This document shows positions 1 to 9,491 of a stretch of DNA of 64,000 bases, piece after piece. Each line of letters starts with the position of its first letter. Position 1 is the first letter of the stretch. This stretch comes from Gilliamella apis (GTDB lineage: Bacteria; Pseudomonadota; Gammaproteobacteria; Enterobacterales; Orbaceae), in contig NZ_NASD01000008.1 of assembly GCF_002142155.1 (NCBI RefSeq), positions 1-64,000 on the forward strand, read 5' to 3'. The notes beneath the pieces are model-generated. The model was not told the origin of the DNA and did not search any database. It was given only the letters and a program-made list of their open reading frames with translations. A program made the position numbers and the translations under genes.

Positions 1-273
1 GCTTTATCTATCACGGATATTTTGCTATTTTTAGTGATATACCTAAATAGTACTATTAAATTAGTTAGTATTAACAGTTGGTTAGCTTCTTTGACACAGA
101 TATGAACTTTTTAAACTGATACTAACTAAATAAAGATTTTTAGATAATACAAATTAATATCAAAATTTATCCATAGGTATAACTACGATTATCGCTGAGG
201 AAAACTTATCGTTTATGGGAGAAAACAATAAAAGGTGTGATTCCCATCACCAAATTGTGATGGGAAAAAAAGA
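1..273. other. Intergenic region downstream of fabF
   Basis: No convincing gene is seen. It contains an imperfect inverted repeat (61-79 with 114-129, arms beginning TTAGTTAGTAT) and, at 241-266, the stem-loop listed separately. The repeat may be a structured RNA or an operator for a gene lying before the window. Confidence 0.4.
242..266 (-). terminator. Probable terminator of the fab operon
   Basis: Perfect 9-bp stem TCCCATCAC / GTGATGGGA around a 6-base loop, just past the fabF stop. On the minus strand the sequence after the hairpin is only moderately T-rich, so termination there may be weak. Confidence 0.5.
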
Positions 274-1518
274 TTAGATCTTTTTAAATAAAACTGAACC
301 GTTAGTACCACCAAAACCAAATGAATTACAAAGCGCATATTCTAAGTTTTTCACTTGACGAGCAGTATGTGGAACATAATCCAGATCACAACCTTCATCA
401 GGGTTATCAAGATTAATTGTTGGTGGAACAGCTTGATCACGTAACGCAAGCACCGTAAAGATAGATTCAACAGCACCAGCAGCACCTAATAAATGCCCAA
501 TCATTGATTTGGTTGAACTTACCATTACTTTATTAGCGTTTTCTTGGAAAATACTTTTAACCGCTTGCGTTTCAGCTTTATCGCCAGCTGGAGTTGACGT
601 ACCATGTGCATTAATATATCCAACTTGTTCCGCTGTTATACCTGCATCACGAATAGCACATTTCATAGCTAATGCTGCTCCACTACCATTTTCTGGAGGT
701 GAAGTCATATGATAAGCATCGCCACTCATACCAAAACCAACGATCTCAGCATAAATTTTAGCGCCACGTTTTTTAGCATGTTCATATTCTTCTAAGAACA
801 TGATACCGGCACCATCACCAAGCACAAAACCATCACGGTCTTTATCCCATGGGCGACTTGCAGCTTTAGGATTATCATTGTTAGTTGATAATGCACGAGC
901 AGCACCAAAACCACCAATACCCAATGGTGTACTGGCTTTTTCACCACCGCCGGCTAACATTGCATCGGCATCACCATAAGCAATCATACGTGCAGCATGA
1001 CCAATATTATGCACGCCCGATGAACAAGCGGTAGCAATAGTAATACTTGGTCCTTTTAATCCGTAGATAATTGATAAATGACCAGCAATCATATTGACGA
1101 TTGTTGATGGCACAAAAAATGGACTAATTTTACGCGGTCCACCATTAACTAATGCACTATGATTTTCTTCAATTAATCCTAGTCCACCAATACCTGAACC
1201 GATAGCACAACCAATGCGCTCTGCGTTTTCTTCCGTAACTTCAATGCCAGCATCTTGCATTGCTTGCATACCAGCAGCGATACCATATTGGATAAAATAA
1301 TCCATTTTACGGGCATCTTTACGTGAAATATTATAATCTTCGCCATTAAAGTCTTTAACCATTGCGGCGAAGCGCGTTGCAAAAGGGGCTGTATCAAAGT
1401 GTTCTATAAGTTCTACGCCACTTTGACCTGCTAATATAGCTTGCCAAGTAGACTCAACTGTATTACCTAATGGAGATATCATGCCCATTCCAGTAACAAC
1501 AACTCTGCGTTTAGACAC
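274..1518 (-). CDS. fabF: 3-oxoacyl-ACP synthase II (KAS II)
   Basis: This cytosolic enzyme condenses malonyl-ACP with a growing acyl-ACP in type II fatty acid elongation, and in E. coli adjusts cis-vaccenate content with temperature. The 414 residues match the usual length. The Cys-His-His triad is visible: Cys165 in ATACSSG, His305 in NAHGTSTP and His342 in [11 protein letters not shown]. The C-terminal GFGGTN motif is intact. It is the last gene of yceD-rpmF-plsX-fabH-fabD-fabG-acpP-fabF, the order known from E. coli, and is separated from acpP by a hairpin that probably lowers read-through from the very highly expressed acpP. Confidence 0.97.
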   Translation of the reverse strand: MSKRRVVVTGMGMISPLGNTVESTWQAILAGQSGVELIEHFDTAPFATRFAAMVKDFNGEDYNISRKDARKMDYFIQYGIAAGMQAMQDAGIEVTEENAERIGCAIGSGIGGLGLIEENHSALVNGGPRKISPFFVPSTIVNMIAGHLSIIYGLKGPSITIATACSSGVHNIGHAARMIAYGDADAMLAGGGEKASTPLGIGGFGAARALSTNNDNPKAASRPWDKDRDGFVLGDGAGIMFLEEYEHAKKRGAKIYAEIVGFGMSGDAYHMTSPPENGSGAALAMKCAIRDAGITAEQVGYINAHGTSTPAGDKAETQAVKSIFQENANKVMVSSTKSMIGHLLGAAGAVESIFTVLALRDQAVPPTINLDNPDEGCDLDYVPHTARQVKNLEYALCNSFGFGGTNGSVLFKKI

Positions 1519-1620
1519 ATTGTCCTCCAGAAAAGGATTGAAATGAAATTTGAATCATTGAAAATTTTATTATGAGTTTTCAGAATTTTACGTCAAATTA
1601 ACTCTATAAAATAGAGACAT

Positions 1621-1652
1621 AAATAAAAACTAGGCGATCATTTGACCGCCTA
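1621..1652 (-). terminator. acpP-fabF intergenic terminator/attenuator
   Basis: Minus-strand stem TAGGCGGTCA / TGATCGCCTA (one G-T pair) with a two-base loop is followed directly by GTTTTTATTT. It lies 20 bases after the acpP stop, consistent with partial termination that keeps acpP transcripts in excess over fabF. Confidence 0.75.
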
Positions 1653-1672
1653 TTGTGAAAACTCTGCTAACC

Positions 1673-1906
1673 TTATTGATTTGCAGTAATATAATCAATT
1701 GCTGATTGTACAGTTGTAATTTTTTCAGCTTCTTCATCAGGAATTTCTGTATCAAATTCTTCTTCTAAAGCCATAACTAATTCAACTGTGTCAAGAGAGT
1801 CAGCGCCAAGATCTTCAACGAAAGAAGATTCATTCTTAACTTCGTCCTCTTTCACACCAAGTTGCTCAACAATAATTTTCTTAACTCGCTCTTCAATAGT
1901 GCTCAT
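1673..1906 (-). CDS. acpP: Acyl carrier protein
   Basis: This 77-residue acidic carrier protein holds acyl chains on a 4'-phosphopantetheine arm. The attachment site is Ser37 in the canonical [10 protein letters not shown] motif, and the acidic helix II ([10 protein letters not shown]) that docks Fab enzymes is intact. I place the start at [10 protein letters not shown], the family's universal beginning, rather than 25 codons upstream; a purine-rich GGAAAAAAAAGAG precedes this ATG. It sits between fabG and fabF, with 150 bases to fabG that could hold its own promoter. Confidence 0.98.
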   Translation of the reverse strand: MSTIEERVKKIIVEQLGVKEDEVKNESSFVEDLGADSLDTVELVMALEEEFDTEIPDEEAEKITTVQSAIDYITANQ

Positions 1907-2056
1907 ACTCTTTTTTTTCCTATAAATATCGCCGAAAGTGGCGGTGAATGTAAGTTTATAAAATGTTGAAAAAGATGCCAATCATTTTTCAACCCAATTG
2001 CTTATTTTTTGTTCAAAACATCAAATTATTGGTTTATTTTACACTATTCTGATCAA

Positions 2057-2791
2057 TTACACCATATACATGCCACCATTGACATGTAAAGTTTCACCTG
2101 TGATGTAAGATGCGTCATCAGAAGCCAAAAATGCAACCGCATTAGCAATCTCAGCTGGTTCACCTAAACGTCCTGCCGGTACTTGCGCTAATGTTAACGC
2201 TTTTTGTTCATCAGTTAATGCTTCTGTCATATCAGTTGCAATAAATCCTGGGGCGACTACATTTACCGTAATACCTCGAGATGCAACTTCACGTGCTAGT
2301 GATTTACTAAAGCCAATCAATCCAGCTTTTGCCGCCGCATAGTTAGCTTGGCCTGCATTGCCCATAGTCCCTACAACAGATCCTATAGTAATGATTCTAC
2401 CATAACGTTTTTTCATCATAGTACGCATTAATGCTTTTGATAAACGAAATACTGATGTTAAATTAGTATCTAAAATGTCTTGCCATTCATCTTCTTTCAT
2501 TCGCATTAATAAATTATCACGGGTAATACCTGCGTTATTAACTAAAATATCAATATCGCCAAACTCCGTTTTAATTGCATTAATAACTGATTCGATAGAT
2601 GCTTCGTCAGTTACATTTAGTGCTAAACCTTTTCCGTTAGAGCCTAAATATTCACTTATGGCCTGTGCGCCTTTTTCTGTCGTTGCAGTACCAATCACTG
2701 TTGCACCACATGCAACTAATTTTTCCGCAATGGCCTTTCCAATTCCACGGCTTGCACCAGTTACTAAAGCAATTTTTCCTGATAGGTTCAT
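2057..2791 (-). CDS. fabG: 3-oxoacyl-ACP reductase
   Basis: NADPH-dependent reductase of 3-oxoacyl-ACP in each elongation cycle. It is a classical short-chain dehydrogenase: cofactor loop TGASRGIGKA at residues 11-20, NNAG at 85-88, and the Ser138-Tyr151-Lys155 catalytic set (YAAAK). Its 244 residues equal the E. coli length. It follows fabD by 18 bases in the fab operon, so the two are almost certainly cotranscribed. Confidence 0.98.
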   Translation of the reverse strand: MNLSGKIALVTGASRGIGKAIAEKLVACGATVIGTATTEKGAQAISEYLGSNGKGLALNVTDEASIESVINAIKTEFGDIDILVNNAGITRDNLLMRMKEDEWQDILDTNLTSVFRLSKALMRTMMKKRYGRIITIGSVVGTMGNAGQANYAAAKAGLIGFSKSLAREVASRGITVNVVAPGFIATDMTEALTDEQKALTLAQVPAGRLGEPAEIANAVAFLASDDASYITGETLHVNGGMYMV

Positions 2792-2809
2792 AACTACCCC
2801 TTTTGTATT

Positions 2810-3745
2810 CTATTTAGTATTTTCAATTGCAACATCTAATGACGCTTTATCATTAACAGCACAAGCTGATAATGAATCAACAATTCGTTTAGTTAAGCCA
2901 GTTAAAACTTTACCTGGGCCCATCTCAACTAATAGTGTTACACCTTGTTTTGCCATTTCTTCAACCGTTTCAGTCCAACGAACTGGGCTATATAACTGGG
3001 CTATTAATGCCGCTTTAATATTTTCTGCAGATGATTCAACTTTAACATCAACGTTATTAATCACAGCAAATTGAGGTGTATTAAACGTCATGTTATTTAA
3101 AGTTGTCGCTAGTTTATCAGCGGCTGGTTTCATTAATGCACAATGTGAAGGAACACTTACCGCCAATGGTAAAGCACGTTTAGCTCCGGCTTCTTTACAA
3201 AGCGCACCAGCACGTTCAACCGCTTCTTTATTACCAGCAATAACAACTTGGCCTGGTGAATTAAAATTAACTGGCGCGACAACTTGACCTTGAGCAGCTT
3301 GTTCACATGCTTTTCGAATTGAATCGTTATCTAAACCAATAATAGCAAACATTGCACCAGTACCACTTGGCACTGCCTCTTGCATTAATTTACCACGTAA
3401 CTCTACTAATTTAATAGCATCTTTAAAATCTATCACACCAGCACATACTAATGCTGAATATTCACCCAAACTGTGACCAGCCATAAATTCTGGTTGAGGG
3501 CCATTAATACTTTGCCAAACTCGGTAAATCGCAACCGATGCAGCAAGTAATGCCGGTTGTGTTTGCCAAGTTTTATTCAATTCATCAGCTGGACCATCTT
3601 GAACTAAAGTCCATAAATCATAACCTAATACTTGTGATGCTTCATCGAAAGTTGATTTCACAACTGAATAATTTTCAGCAAGATCTTTTAACATACCAAC
3701 AGCTTGTGAGCCTTGTCCTGGAAATACCATTGCAAATTTGGTCAT
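2810..3745 (-). CDS. fabD: Malonyl-CoA:ACP transacylase
   Basis: Transfers malonyl groups from CoA to ACP, supplying the extender unit for the FabF and FabH condensations. The acyltransferase fold shows the GQGSQ start (10-14), nucleophile Ser92 in GHSLGEYSAL, and His200 in VPSHCALM, which completes the Ser-His dyad. At 311 residues it is close to the E. coli enzyme (309). It lies between fabH (35-base gap) and fabG (18-base gap). Confidence 0.97.
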   Translation of the reverse strand: MTKFAMVFPGQGSQAVGMLKDLAENYSVVKSTFDEASQVLGYDLWTLVQDGPADELNKTWQTQPALLAASVAIYRVWQSINGPQPEFMAGHSLGEYSALVCAGVIDFKDAIKLVELRGKLMQEAVPSGTGAMFAIIGLDNDSIRKACEQAAQGQVVAPVNFNSPGQVVIAGNKEAVERAGALCKEAGAKRALPLAVSVPSHCALMKPAADKLATTLNNMTFNTPQFAVINNVDVKVESSAENIKAALIAQLYSPVRWTETVEEMAKQGVTLLVEMGPGKVLTGLTKRIVDSLSACAVNDKASLDVAIENTK

Positions 3746-3780
3746 TTTGAAATCCTTGATTACCTAAATAATTTATAAAA

Positions 3781-4734
3781 TTAAAATCTAACGAGTGCTG
3801 AGCCCCAAACAAAGCCGCCACCGAAAGCTTCTAATAAAATTAGTTGCCCACGTTTAATACGTCCATCTCGTACACCTGTATCTAATGCACAAGGTACTGA
3901 TGCAGCAGAAGTATTACCTTGTTTATCCAGCGTAACAATCACCTTACTCATATCCATATCAAGACGTTTGGCTGTAGCTGAAATAATCCGTAAATTAGCT
4001 TGATGTGGCACTAACCAATCTAAATCAGATTTATTAAAGGCATTTTCGGTTAAAAGTTCATCAACTAGATTAGAAAGTTCTTTTACTGCAATTTTGAATA
4101 CGTCGTTACCTTGCATTGTCATATAGACAGGGTCATTAAGAGAACGGCGATCAACATATGGGTATTTTAATAATTCGCCATATCGGCCGTCGGCATGTAA
4201 ATGAGAGGCAATAAGACCAGGCTCTTCAGAAGCACCAACCACAACCGCTCCAGCACCATCACCGAAAATGATAATTGTACCGCGATCATTTGGATCAACA
4301 CCACGGGTTAACATATCTGAACCAACAACTAAGGCATATTTTATTACACCACTTTTTACATATTTATCAGCGATATCTAATGCATAAATAAATCCAGAAC
4401 AAGCTGCCGACACATCAAAGGCAACCACATCACCGAGATCTAATTTAGCTTGTAATTCTGTAGCTGAACTAGGAAAAGCATTAGCTGATGTTGCTGTTGC
4501 AACAATAATTAAACCAATTTCTTGTTTAGAAATATCCGCCATTTCAATAGCTTTAATCGCGGCTTCATAGGCCATACTAGTAACAGTTTCATCAGGTGCT
4601 GCTATCCGTCTTTCTTTAATACCTGTACGAGTAGTTATCCATTCGTCGCTAGTATCCACCATTTTTTCAAGATCGGTATTGGTTCTTATTTGTTTTGGAA
4701 GATAACTTCCTGTTCCTAATATTTTTGTATACAT
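3781..4734 (-). CDS. fabH: 3-oxoacyl-ACP synthase III (KAS III)
   Basis: Initiates fatty acid synthesis by condensing acetyl-CoA with malonyl-ACP. The start is set at [13 protein letters not shown], giving 317 residues, the E. coli length; the open frame runs 15 codons further upstream, into the end of plsX. The triad is Cys112 (SAACSGF), His244 (VPHQANLRI) and Asn274 (GNTSAAS), at the same numbering as the E. coli enzyme. The ATG lies four bases after the plsX stop, so translational coupling is likely. Confidence 0.97.
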   Translation of the reverse strand: MYTKILGTGSYLPKQIRTNTDLEKMVDTSDEWITTRTGIKERRIAAPDETVTSMAYEAAIKAIEMADISKQEIGLIIVATATSANAFPSSATELQAKLDLGDVVAFDVSAACSGFIYALDIADKYVKSGVIKYALVVGSDMLTRGVDPNDRGTIIIFGDGAGAVVVGASEEPGLIASHLHADGRYGELLKYPYVDRRSLNDPVYMTMQGNDVFKIAVKELSNLVDELLTENAFNKSDLDWLVPHQANLRIISATAKRLDMDMSKVIVTLDKQGNTSAASVPCALDTGVRDGRIKRGQLILLEAFGGGFVWGSALVRF

Positions 4735-4738
4735 CGAA

Positions 4739-5785
4739 TTATTCGCTCTTGGGTAGTGCAGAAGAAAGGCTATTGGCAATCTTCTCTGGTATATTGGTTT
4801 CGATAGCTAAAATAGCTTGCTCAATTGCTGCAAAAAATGATTTTTGATTGGCACTACCGTGACTTTTAATCACAATACTTTGAAGACCAAGTAAACAAGC
4901 GCCATTATATCGCCCAGGGTCTAAATAGCCAAAATTTTTTACTATTTTCCTTTGCAGCCATTTACTCAAAAATTTCATAACTAATGAGTTGTGTCCTAAA
5001 AGCATTTTGAACGAAGATAGAAAAATTTTAATTAACCCTTCTACCGTTTTCAAAGTCACATTACCAACAAAGCCGTCACAAACTAATACATCGGTTTTAC
5101 CAGTTAATAGCTCATTACCTTCTAAATAACCGATATAATTAATTTGATGATTAGCCTTCAAAACAGATGCAGCAGCACGAATTTTATCCAATCCTTTAAT
5201 GTCTTCTTCACCAATATTAAGCAAAGCAACACGAGGATTTTCAATATGAAGAACCGATTTTGCTAGTATTTCACCCATTATAGCAAATTGAACCAGCATA
5301 TCACTATCACATTCAGCATTTGCCCCCAAATCAAGAACCACAGTATTTTGATTATTTAATGCAGGAATGGTGGCAACTAAAGCTGGTCGATCAATGCCTG
5401 TTAAAGAATGCAACAACAACTTAGATAACCCCATCAGCGCACCTGTATTACCAGCGCTAACACAAGCTTGAGCTTTATTATTTTTTACTAACTCTAATGC
5501 AATTCTCATTGACGAACCTTGGCTATGCCTAATTGCATAAGAAGGTTTCATATCGTTAGTAATGATAGATGTTGATTCTGTCACCATCAAGCGACCTGTT
5601 TCTTGGTACTGGGTAACTAGCTTGGCATTTTCTTTAGACAAAAAAAATCTAACTTCCTTTATGTCACCAACAAGGAAGATAGAAAGATTTGGATAATGAT
5701 GTAATGCTTGAATTGCAGCAGGAACAACAATACGAGGACCAAAGTCCCCGCTCATAGCATCTAACGCAATGGTTAGATTATCCAA
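4739..5785 (-). CDS. plsX: Phosphate acyltransferase PlsX
   Basis: A peripheral membrane enzyme that makes acyl-phosphate from acyl-ACP, the donor used by PlsY for the first acylation of glycerol-3-phosphate. The N-terminal [12 protein letters not shown] motif and the SAGNTGALM segment are diagnostic. The 348 residues compare with 356 in E. coli. Its position between rpmF and fabH is the conserved arrangement that links phospholipid and fatty acid synthesis. Confidence 0.96.
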   Translation of the reverse strand: MDNLTIALDAMSGDFGPRIVVPAAIQALHHYPNLSIFLVGDIKEVRFFLSKENAKLVTQYQETGRLMVTESTSIITNDMKPSYAIRHSQGSSMRIALELVKNNKAQACVSAGNTGALMGLSKLLLHSLTGIDRPALVATIPALNNQNTVVLDLGANAECDSDMLVQFAIMGEILAKSVLHIENPRVALLNIGEEDIKGLDKIRAAASVLKANHQINYIGYLEGNELLTGKTDVLVCDGFVGNVTLKTVEGLIKIFLSSFKMLLGHNSLVMKFLSKWLQRKIVKNFGYLDPGRYNGACLLGLQSIVIKSHGSANQKSFFAAIEQAILAIETNIPEKIANSLSSALPKSE

Positions 5786-5818
5786 AATGTCACCTGAAGA
5801 TTTCTAATTACTAATTAA

Positions 5819-5986
5819 TTATTTAGAAATTACTTTTCGGCCGCGATAATAACCATCAGCGGTTACGTGATGACGTAAATGAGTTTTACCTGATTCATCA
5901 ACTGAGATATTAGCAACAGTTAATGCATCATGAGAACGACGCATACCACGTTTTGCACGAGTTTTACGATTCTGTTGAACAGCCAT
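5819..5986 (-). CDS. rpmF: 50S ribosomal protein L32
   Basis: Small basic ribosomal protein of 55 residues, translated here directly from the minus strand. It begins [20 protein letters not shown] and ends [11 protein letters not shown], both typical of gammaproteobacterial L32. The four-cysteine zinc ribbon found in some other L32 proteins is absent, as in the E. coli protein. It starts four bases after the yceD stop and precedes plsX by 33 bases, as in enterobacteria, where the genes are cotranscribed. Confidence 0.96.
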   Translation of the reverse strand: MAVQQNRKTRAKRGMRRSHDALTVANISVDESGKTHLRHHVTADGYYRGRKVISK

Positions 5987-5990
5987 GGAT

Positions 5991-6500
5991 TTACCCCTTA
6001 TTCTTTAAACTAACTAAAATTGCAAATGGATTTGGTTTTTCATTCTCAGCAGGAATTTCACCAAACACCATATCTGCCTCTGACACTTCGCAGTGTTTAC
6101 TATCATGCACCGGCGCAATTGGTAATGAGAGAATAATTTCGTCCTCAATTAACGCTAATATATCTACTTCACCAAACTCGTTAACTAAAACGGGCTCATA
6201 ATGTTCCGGTAATGTCTCTGCTTGAGCATCGCTCTTAACAGGACTAAATTTATTCATCACATGAACTTCAGTGATAAAAGGTTTAAAACAACGCTGACAA
6301 ATTTGTTCTAGCGTCATTTTTGCATCAATGGTGATAACGCAAAGTCTTTGCTCATCAAAATCAAAAGACAAATGACATTCGATATCACTTTTTGGACTTT
6401 CAATCCTTGTTGCACTTTTTGCTGGATAATATCCAACATAATCAAGTCTTTTTTGTGCTGCTTTGATTGGGTCAATTGTTAATGGTAATTTATTTTGCAT
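5991..6500 (-). CDS. yceD: YceD/DUF177 family protein (23S rRNA accumulation protein)
   Basis: First gene of the lipid operon. The family is needed for normal 23S rRNA accumulation in plants and bacteria, but its biochemical role is unclear. At 169 residues it is near the E. coli length (173). The conserved CQRC pair near residues 88-91, followed by the acidic segment [19 protein letters not shown], is typical. It directly precedes rpmF, as in most bacteria. A strong promoter lies 69 bases upstream. Confidence 0.92.
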   Translation of the reverse strand: MQNKLPLTIDPIKAAQKRLDYVGYYPAKSATRIESPKSDIECHLSFDFDEQRLCVITIDAKMTLEQICQRCFKPFITEVHVMNKFSPVKSDAQAETLPEHYEPVLVNEFGEVDILALIEDEIILSLPIAPVHDSKHCEVSEADMVFGEIPAENEKPNPFAILVSLKNKG

Positions 6501-6568
6501 AAGATATGCATGCCTACCTTAAAAATTATTAAGTGCAGCTAAAAACCACACAAAGCCATAAGGCGCGC

Positions 6569-6597
6569 ATAATACCTTTAAATCACCATTTCGTCAA
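6569..6597 (-). promoter_or_regulatory. Sigma70-type promoter of the yceD-rpmF-plsX-fab operon
   Basis: On the minus strand TTGACG and TATTAT are separated by exactly 17 bases, followed by a GC-rich GCGCGCC typical of discriminators in growth-rate-regulated promoters. It lies 69 bases before the yceD start. Confidence 0.75.
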
Positions 6598-6677
6598 TGG
6601 GCAAGCACATGATAATTTGTTTTAATTGTTGATTATTTCTTAAATATTTATAATTTTTGTTTTACTTATTTCTTAAC

Positions 6678-6704
6678 AAAAAATTTTGAGGAACAGGGTT
6701 TTTT
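6678..6704 (+). repeat. Dispersed motif copy 1 (TTGAGGAA..GGGTTTTTT)
   Basis: Reads AAAAAATTTTGAGGAACAGG then GTTTTTT. It is one of four related copies in the window (others at 7485, 33790 and 40511) and carries two differences from the others within the GGAAAGGGG core. It lies between the fab promoter and the PRD pseudogene. Confidence 0.6.
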
Positions 6705-6797
6705 AGCGCTCAAAACTGTTATTTACTTAATCGCTAAATAACTTATGTTACTTGCTTAGTTGAATCCCTTTCTAAATAGCAAATTAACTCAAGTTTA

Positions 6798-7261
6798 TTA
6801 CGATAAACGCCCAAAACTATCTTTTACAATAGCTTGAAAATCATCGAAATTACGACTATTTAACAACCGCTTAGTTGATCTCTCTTTAACAAAATTGACG
6901 ACTAAGTTATAAATTCGCATCGCATCTTCATATTCATCTTTGCTAATTGCTAATAAGAAAATAACATGCGCAATTTTATTTGATAACCTATTGAATAATT
7001 GTACAGTTTTACGTGCAAGCATTAAGGATTGCTCTGAGAGCTCATCAAATAAAGAAGGATCACCCCAGGTAATTTTTCTAGCGTTTTTGCTCTTTCAACC
7101 ATTGCTTTAACATGTGATAACAACATCGCTTTTTGCACATCATTTTGGGTTATTTGATGATCCGTTAACCAACGATTGATGATTTCTATCGTTTGCGCAG
7201 TCACAACTTCGGGATCTAAATCATCTTCGATCATACGGAATTGTATTTGTGGCATAGTCAT
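6798..7261 (-). pseudogene. PRD-domain protein, disrupted by a one-base frameshift
   Basis: Two abutting frames form one protein. The upstream frame (7022-7261, 79 aa) contains a PTS regulation domain half with His50 in LLSHVKAMVERAKT and then runs off after LEKLPGV into a short tail. Restoring one base near 7068 (after CCTGGGGT on the minus strand) continues as DPSLFDELSEQSL straight into the downstream frame (6798-7022), which holds the second half. The repaired protein would have about 154 residues and resemble stand-alone PRD proteins such as those of the YhfY type, which usually accompany sugar-related gene clusters. No such partner genes remain here. A sequencing error or programmed shift cannot be excluded. 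Confidence 0.75.
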
Positions 7262-7612
7262 TCTAATTCTCTTTTTTCTTTTTAAGATGACTTAGCCTAA
7301 AGGAAATAATTATCAATGTGGAGAGAGACTTTTTCCTATTGCAAAAGGAAATTTATTGTCAGGCTAGCTGAAAGCTGTTGTAAACAAGAATTATTATGTA
7401 GGATATGATTGAAGATTAACTAAATTGATTTTAAATTTAAACAAACTATTGCTTAAAAGTATCATTAATAAATTTTTTTGATATAAAAAACCCCTTTCCT
7501 CAAAATTTTTTCAAGCACAGATAGTTATTTTTGCTATCGAGGCTATGAACCTAGGTAGTATTTTTGTTAAAAAAGTAAATTGCCAATTTCTTTTGGTATT
7601 TTTTAAGAATGT
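7262..7612. other. Intergenic region between the PRD pseudogene and the TPM gene
   Basis: No gene seen. It should hold the promoter of the PRD gene and the transcription end of the TPM-lemA pair. It contains dispersed motif copy 2 (7485-7511) and long A/T tracts. Confidence 0.5.
7485..7511 (-). repeat. Dispersed motif copy 2
   Basis: On the minus strand: AAAAAATTTTGAGGAAAGGG then GTTTTTT. It lies about 100 bases downstream of the TPM gene stop and is inverted relative to copy 1, so the two copies bracket the PRD pseudogene. Confidence 0.65.
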
Positions 7613-8530
7613 TTACCAGCTGCCAGAGGCACCACCGCCACCACTACGGCCACCGCCTCCGCCACCAAATCCGCCGAATGAACCTCCGCCAAAACCACCA
7701 CCATTACCCCCACCGAAACCGCCTCCTCGACCACCACGTCCGCTACCGCCACTCATAGTTAAAATTCCACTTAAAATCGCACTGGCAACAAATGCTAAAA
7801 ATATTAGAGGTAAGACAATATGTAATGAATAACCATTGAACAAAGTAAAACCACCAACTGATATACCATTTAGTAAACCAGTACCTAAACTTCGGCTAGC
7901 ACTACGTTTAGAGGAAGTAATTGAAAATAAGCTAGCAATAGTGAAACAAATAAAAAAGGATGCTAATCCATAATTAAATAAATTGGCACCAAAATCACCA
8001 GCAAGTACCGTTTTGAGATCTGGATCACTATTAGTCGCCGGTACCTGCTGAGGATCATTCAACTTATTAATTAAAACTGAAAGCGCATCATGTATACCTT
8101 GATAATAGTTATTTTGTCTAAATTGTGGCGCTAATTGTTCACGAATGATATGACTAGCAATTAAATCCGTAATGATGCCTTCAAAACCATAACCAACTTC
8201 AATTCGCATCAACTTATCATCTTTAACAATTAATAATAAAATACCATTATCTTGCTCTTTGTTACCTATTTTCCACTGTATAAACACCCGATCAGCATAC
8301 TGTTCAACCGTTTCATTATCGAGTTTGGAGATCATTAATACCGCGATCTGTGCACCATCAGTTCGCGTCTTTTCAAAAGCAATCAAGCTTGATTCCAAAT
8401 CATCTATTTGTGATGGTTCTAAAGTATCTGACGTATCAATAACACGGCGATCAAATGTAGGAATCTCAGTTAATGCATAACTTACCGCACTAAAAAACAG
8501 TAAACAAAAGAGCAGATAATATTTTTTCAT
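7613..8530 (-). CDS. TPM-domain (YgcG-type) membrane protein with Gly-rich tail
   Basis: The 305-residue protein begins with a signal peptide (KKYYLLFCLLFFSAVSYA), followed by a TPM domain (about 25-150) with the family motif VIDTSDTLEPSQ and an extracytoplasmic position. Two transmembrane segments follow (about 180-210 and 220-250), then a tail of some 45 residues made almost wholly of Gly, Ser and Phe repeats ending SGGGGASGSW. Such proteins are regularly encoded next to LemA, as here (5-base gap). The TPM domain has been linked to phosphatase activity and photosystem II repair in plants; the bacterial role is unknown. Confidence 0.85.
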   Translation of the reverse strand: MKKYYLLFCLLFFSAVSYALTEIPTFDRRVIDTSDTLEPSQIDDLESSLIAFEKTRTDGAQIAVLMISKLDNETVEQYADRVFIQWKIGNKEQDNGILLLIVKDDKLMRIEVGYGFEGIITDLIASHIIREQLAPQFRQNNYYQGIHDALSVLINKLNDPQQVPATNSDPDLKTVLAGDFGANLFNYGLASFFICFTIASLFSITSSKRSASRSLGTGLLNGISVGGFTLFNGYSLHIVLPLIFLAFVASAILSGILTMSGGSGRGGRGGGFGGGNGGGFGGGSFGGFGGGGGGRSGGGGASGSW

Positions 8531-8535
8531 TATGC

Positions 8536-9135
8536 TTATTGTCCAAAATTGACTGCTGGTGGATTAGAAATTTGTTGTTCATTTTCAACAGTAAACTGTT
8601 GTTTTGGTTGTACCCCTATAATATTTGCAATCCATTTAGTTGGTAATTGACGAATATAAGTATTAAATGATTGTACTGTTTCTATATATCGACCTCTAGC
8701 AACCGTTATCCGATTTTCAGTACCTTCAAGTTGGCTCATTAAATCTTGATAAAGTGTGTTTGCTTTAAGTTCTGGGTAATTTTCACTAACCGCAATTAAG
8801 CGACTTAATGCGGAACTTAATTCTGATTGGGCTTGTTGGAATTTTGAGAATAAATCGGGATCGCTAAGTTGATCTGCATTAATTTGGATAGACCCCACTT
8901 TCGCTCTTGCATCTGTTACCTGAGTAAAAACGTCTTTTTCATGAGTTGCATATCCTTTTACTGTATTGACTAGATTCGGAACTAAATCTGCTCGACGTTT
9001 ATACTGATTAACAACTTCTGACCAAGAAGCCGCTACTTTTTCGTCTTGAGTTTGAATACTGTTATAGTCTTTAAAAAAGAAAAATCCACCAACAATAATT
9101 AAAATAAGAATAAGCAATAGTAATTTGGATTTCAT
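8536..9135 (-). CDS. LemA family protein
   Basis: A 199-residue protein anchored by one N-terminal transmembrane segment (about 4-22), followed by a helical LemA domain with the typical VNQYKRRADLVPNLVNTVKGYA and SENYPELKAN segments. The function is unknown; in other bacteria LemA proteins are induced by envelope stress and pair with TPM/YgcG proteins, as seen immediately downstream. The N-out topology with a helical bundle outside the membrane is known for the family. Confidence 0.9.
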   Translation of the reverse strand: MKSKLLLLILILIIVGGFFFFKDYNSIQTQDEKVAASWSEVVNQYKRRADLVPNLVNTVKGYATHEKDVFTQVTDARAKVGSIQINADQLSDPDLFSKFQQAQSELSSALSRLIAVSENYPELKANTLYQDLMSQLEGTENRITVARGRYIETVQSFNTYIRQLPTKWIANIIGVQPKQQFTVENEQQISNPPAVNFGQ

Positions 9136-9491
9136 GACGAGCCCCTGTAAATAGTTAAACTTTCAAATAGCTTAAAAAAGCAATGATAATTAGAAAATAC
9201 TAACCAGTAGCCTAAAAATTTTGTTACTAAACAAACTTATAATGCTTAATTAAGGAATATATTTTTACAACTTTTTATAAAAATAATTATGAACTATAAA
9301 ATACAAAGAAGAGACTTTTAGATAGTAGATTTAATTTACATGGACTGATCGGGTTCTTTAATAATGCCCATGTAATTTTATTTGATTATATCTTTTTTTA
9401 TGCAATTTGCGAAGAATTATCATCGGTAATTTTTTATTGGTATTGCTCACAATGCTTATTTTAAAATTTGATTTTTTAGTTTAAAAATTAC
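9136..9491. other. Intergenic region upstream of lemA
   Basis: No gene is seen. It holds an interrupted inverted repeat, TTACATGG (9336-9343) and CCATGTAA (9368-9375), with 24 bases between the arms, about 200 bases upstream of lemA, and extended A/T tracts. The repeat could be an operator or a weak hairpin; nothing in it identifies a regulator. Confidence 0.4.

Noticed and set aside
2475-3074. 199-codon plus-strand frame opposite fabG and fabD
   Set aside because: It overlaps two unquestionable genes fully and has no recognisable protein features.
4735-4779. Upstream start for fabH overlapping plsX
   Set aside because: The family start MYTKILGTG follows the plsX stop by four bases and gives the standard length and numbering of the catalytic residues.
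7022-7261. Two separate small genes in place of one PRD gene
   Set aside because: The join by a single base restores a continuous PRD protein, and neither half alone is a complete domain.
7545-7832. Plus-strand frame encoding a proline-rich protein
   Set aside because: It is the antisense shadow of the Gly-rich tail of the TPM gene; glycine codons read backwards as proline.
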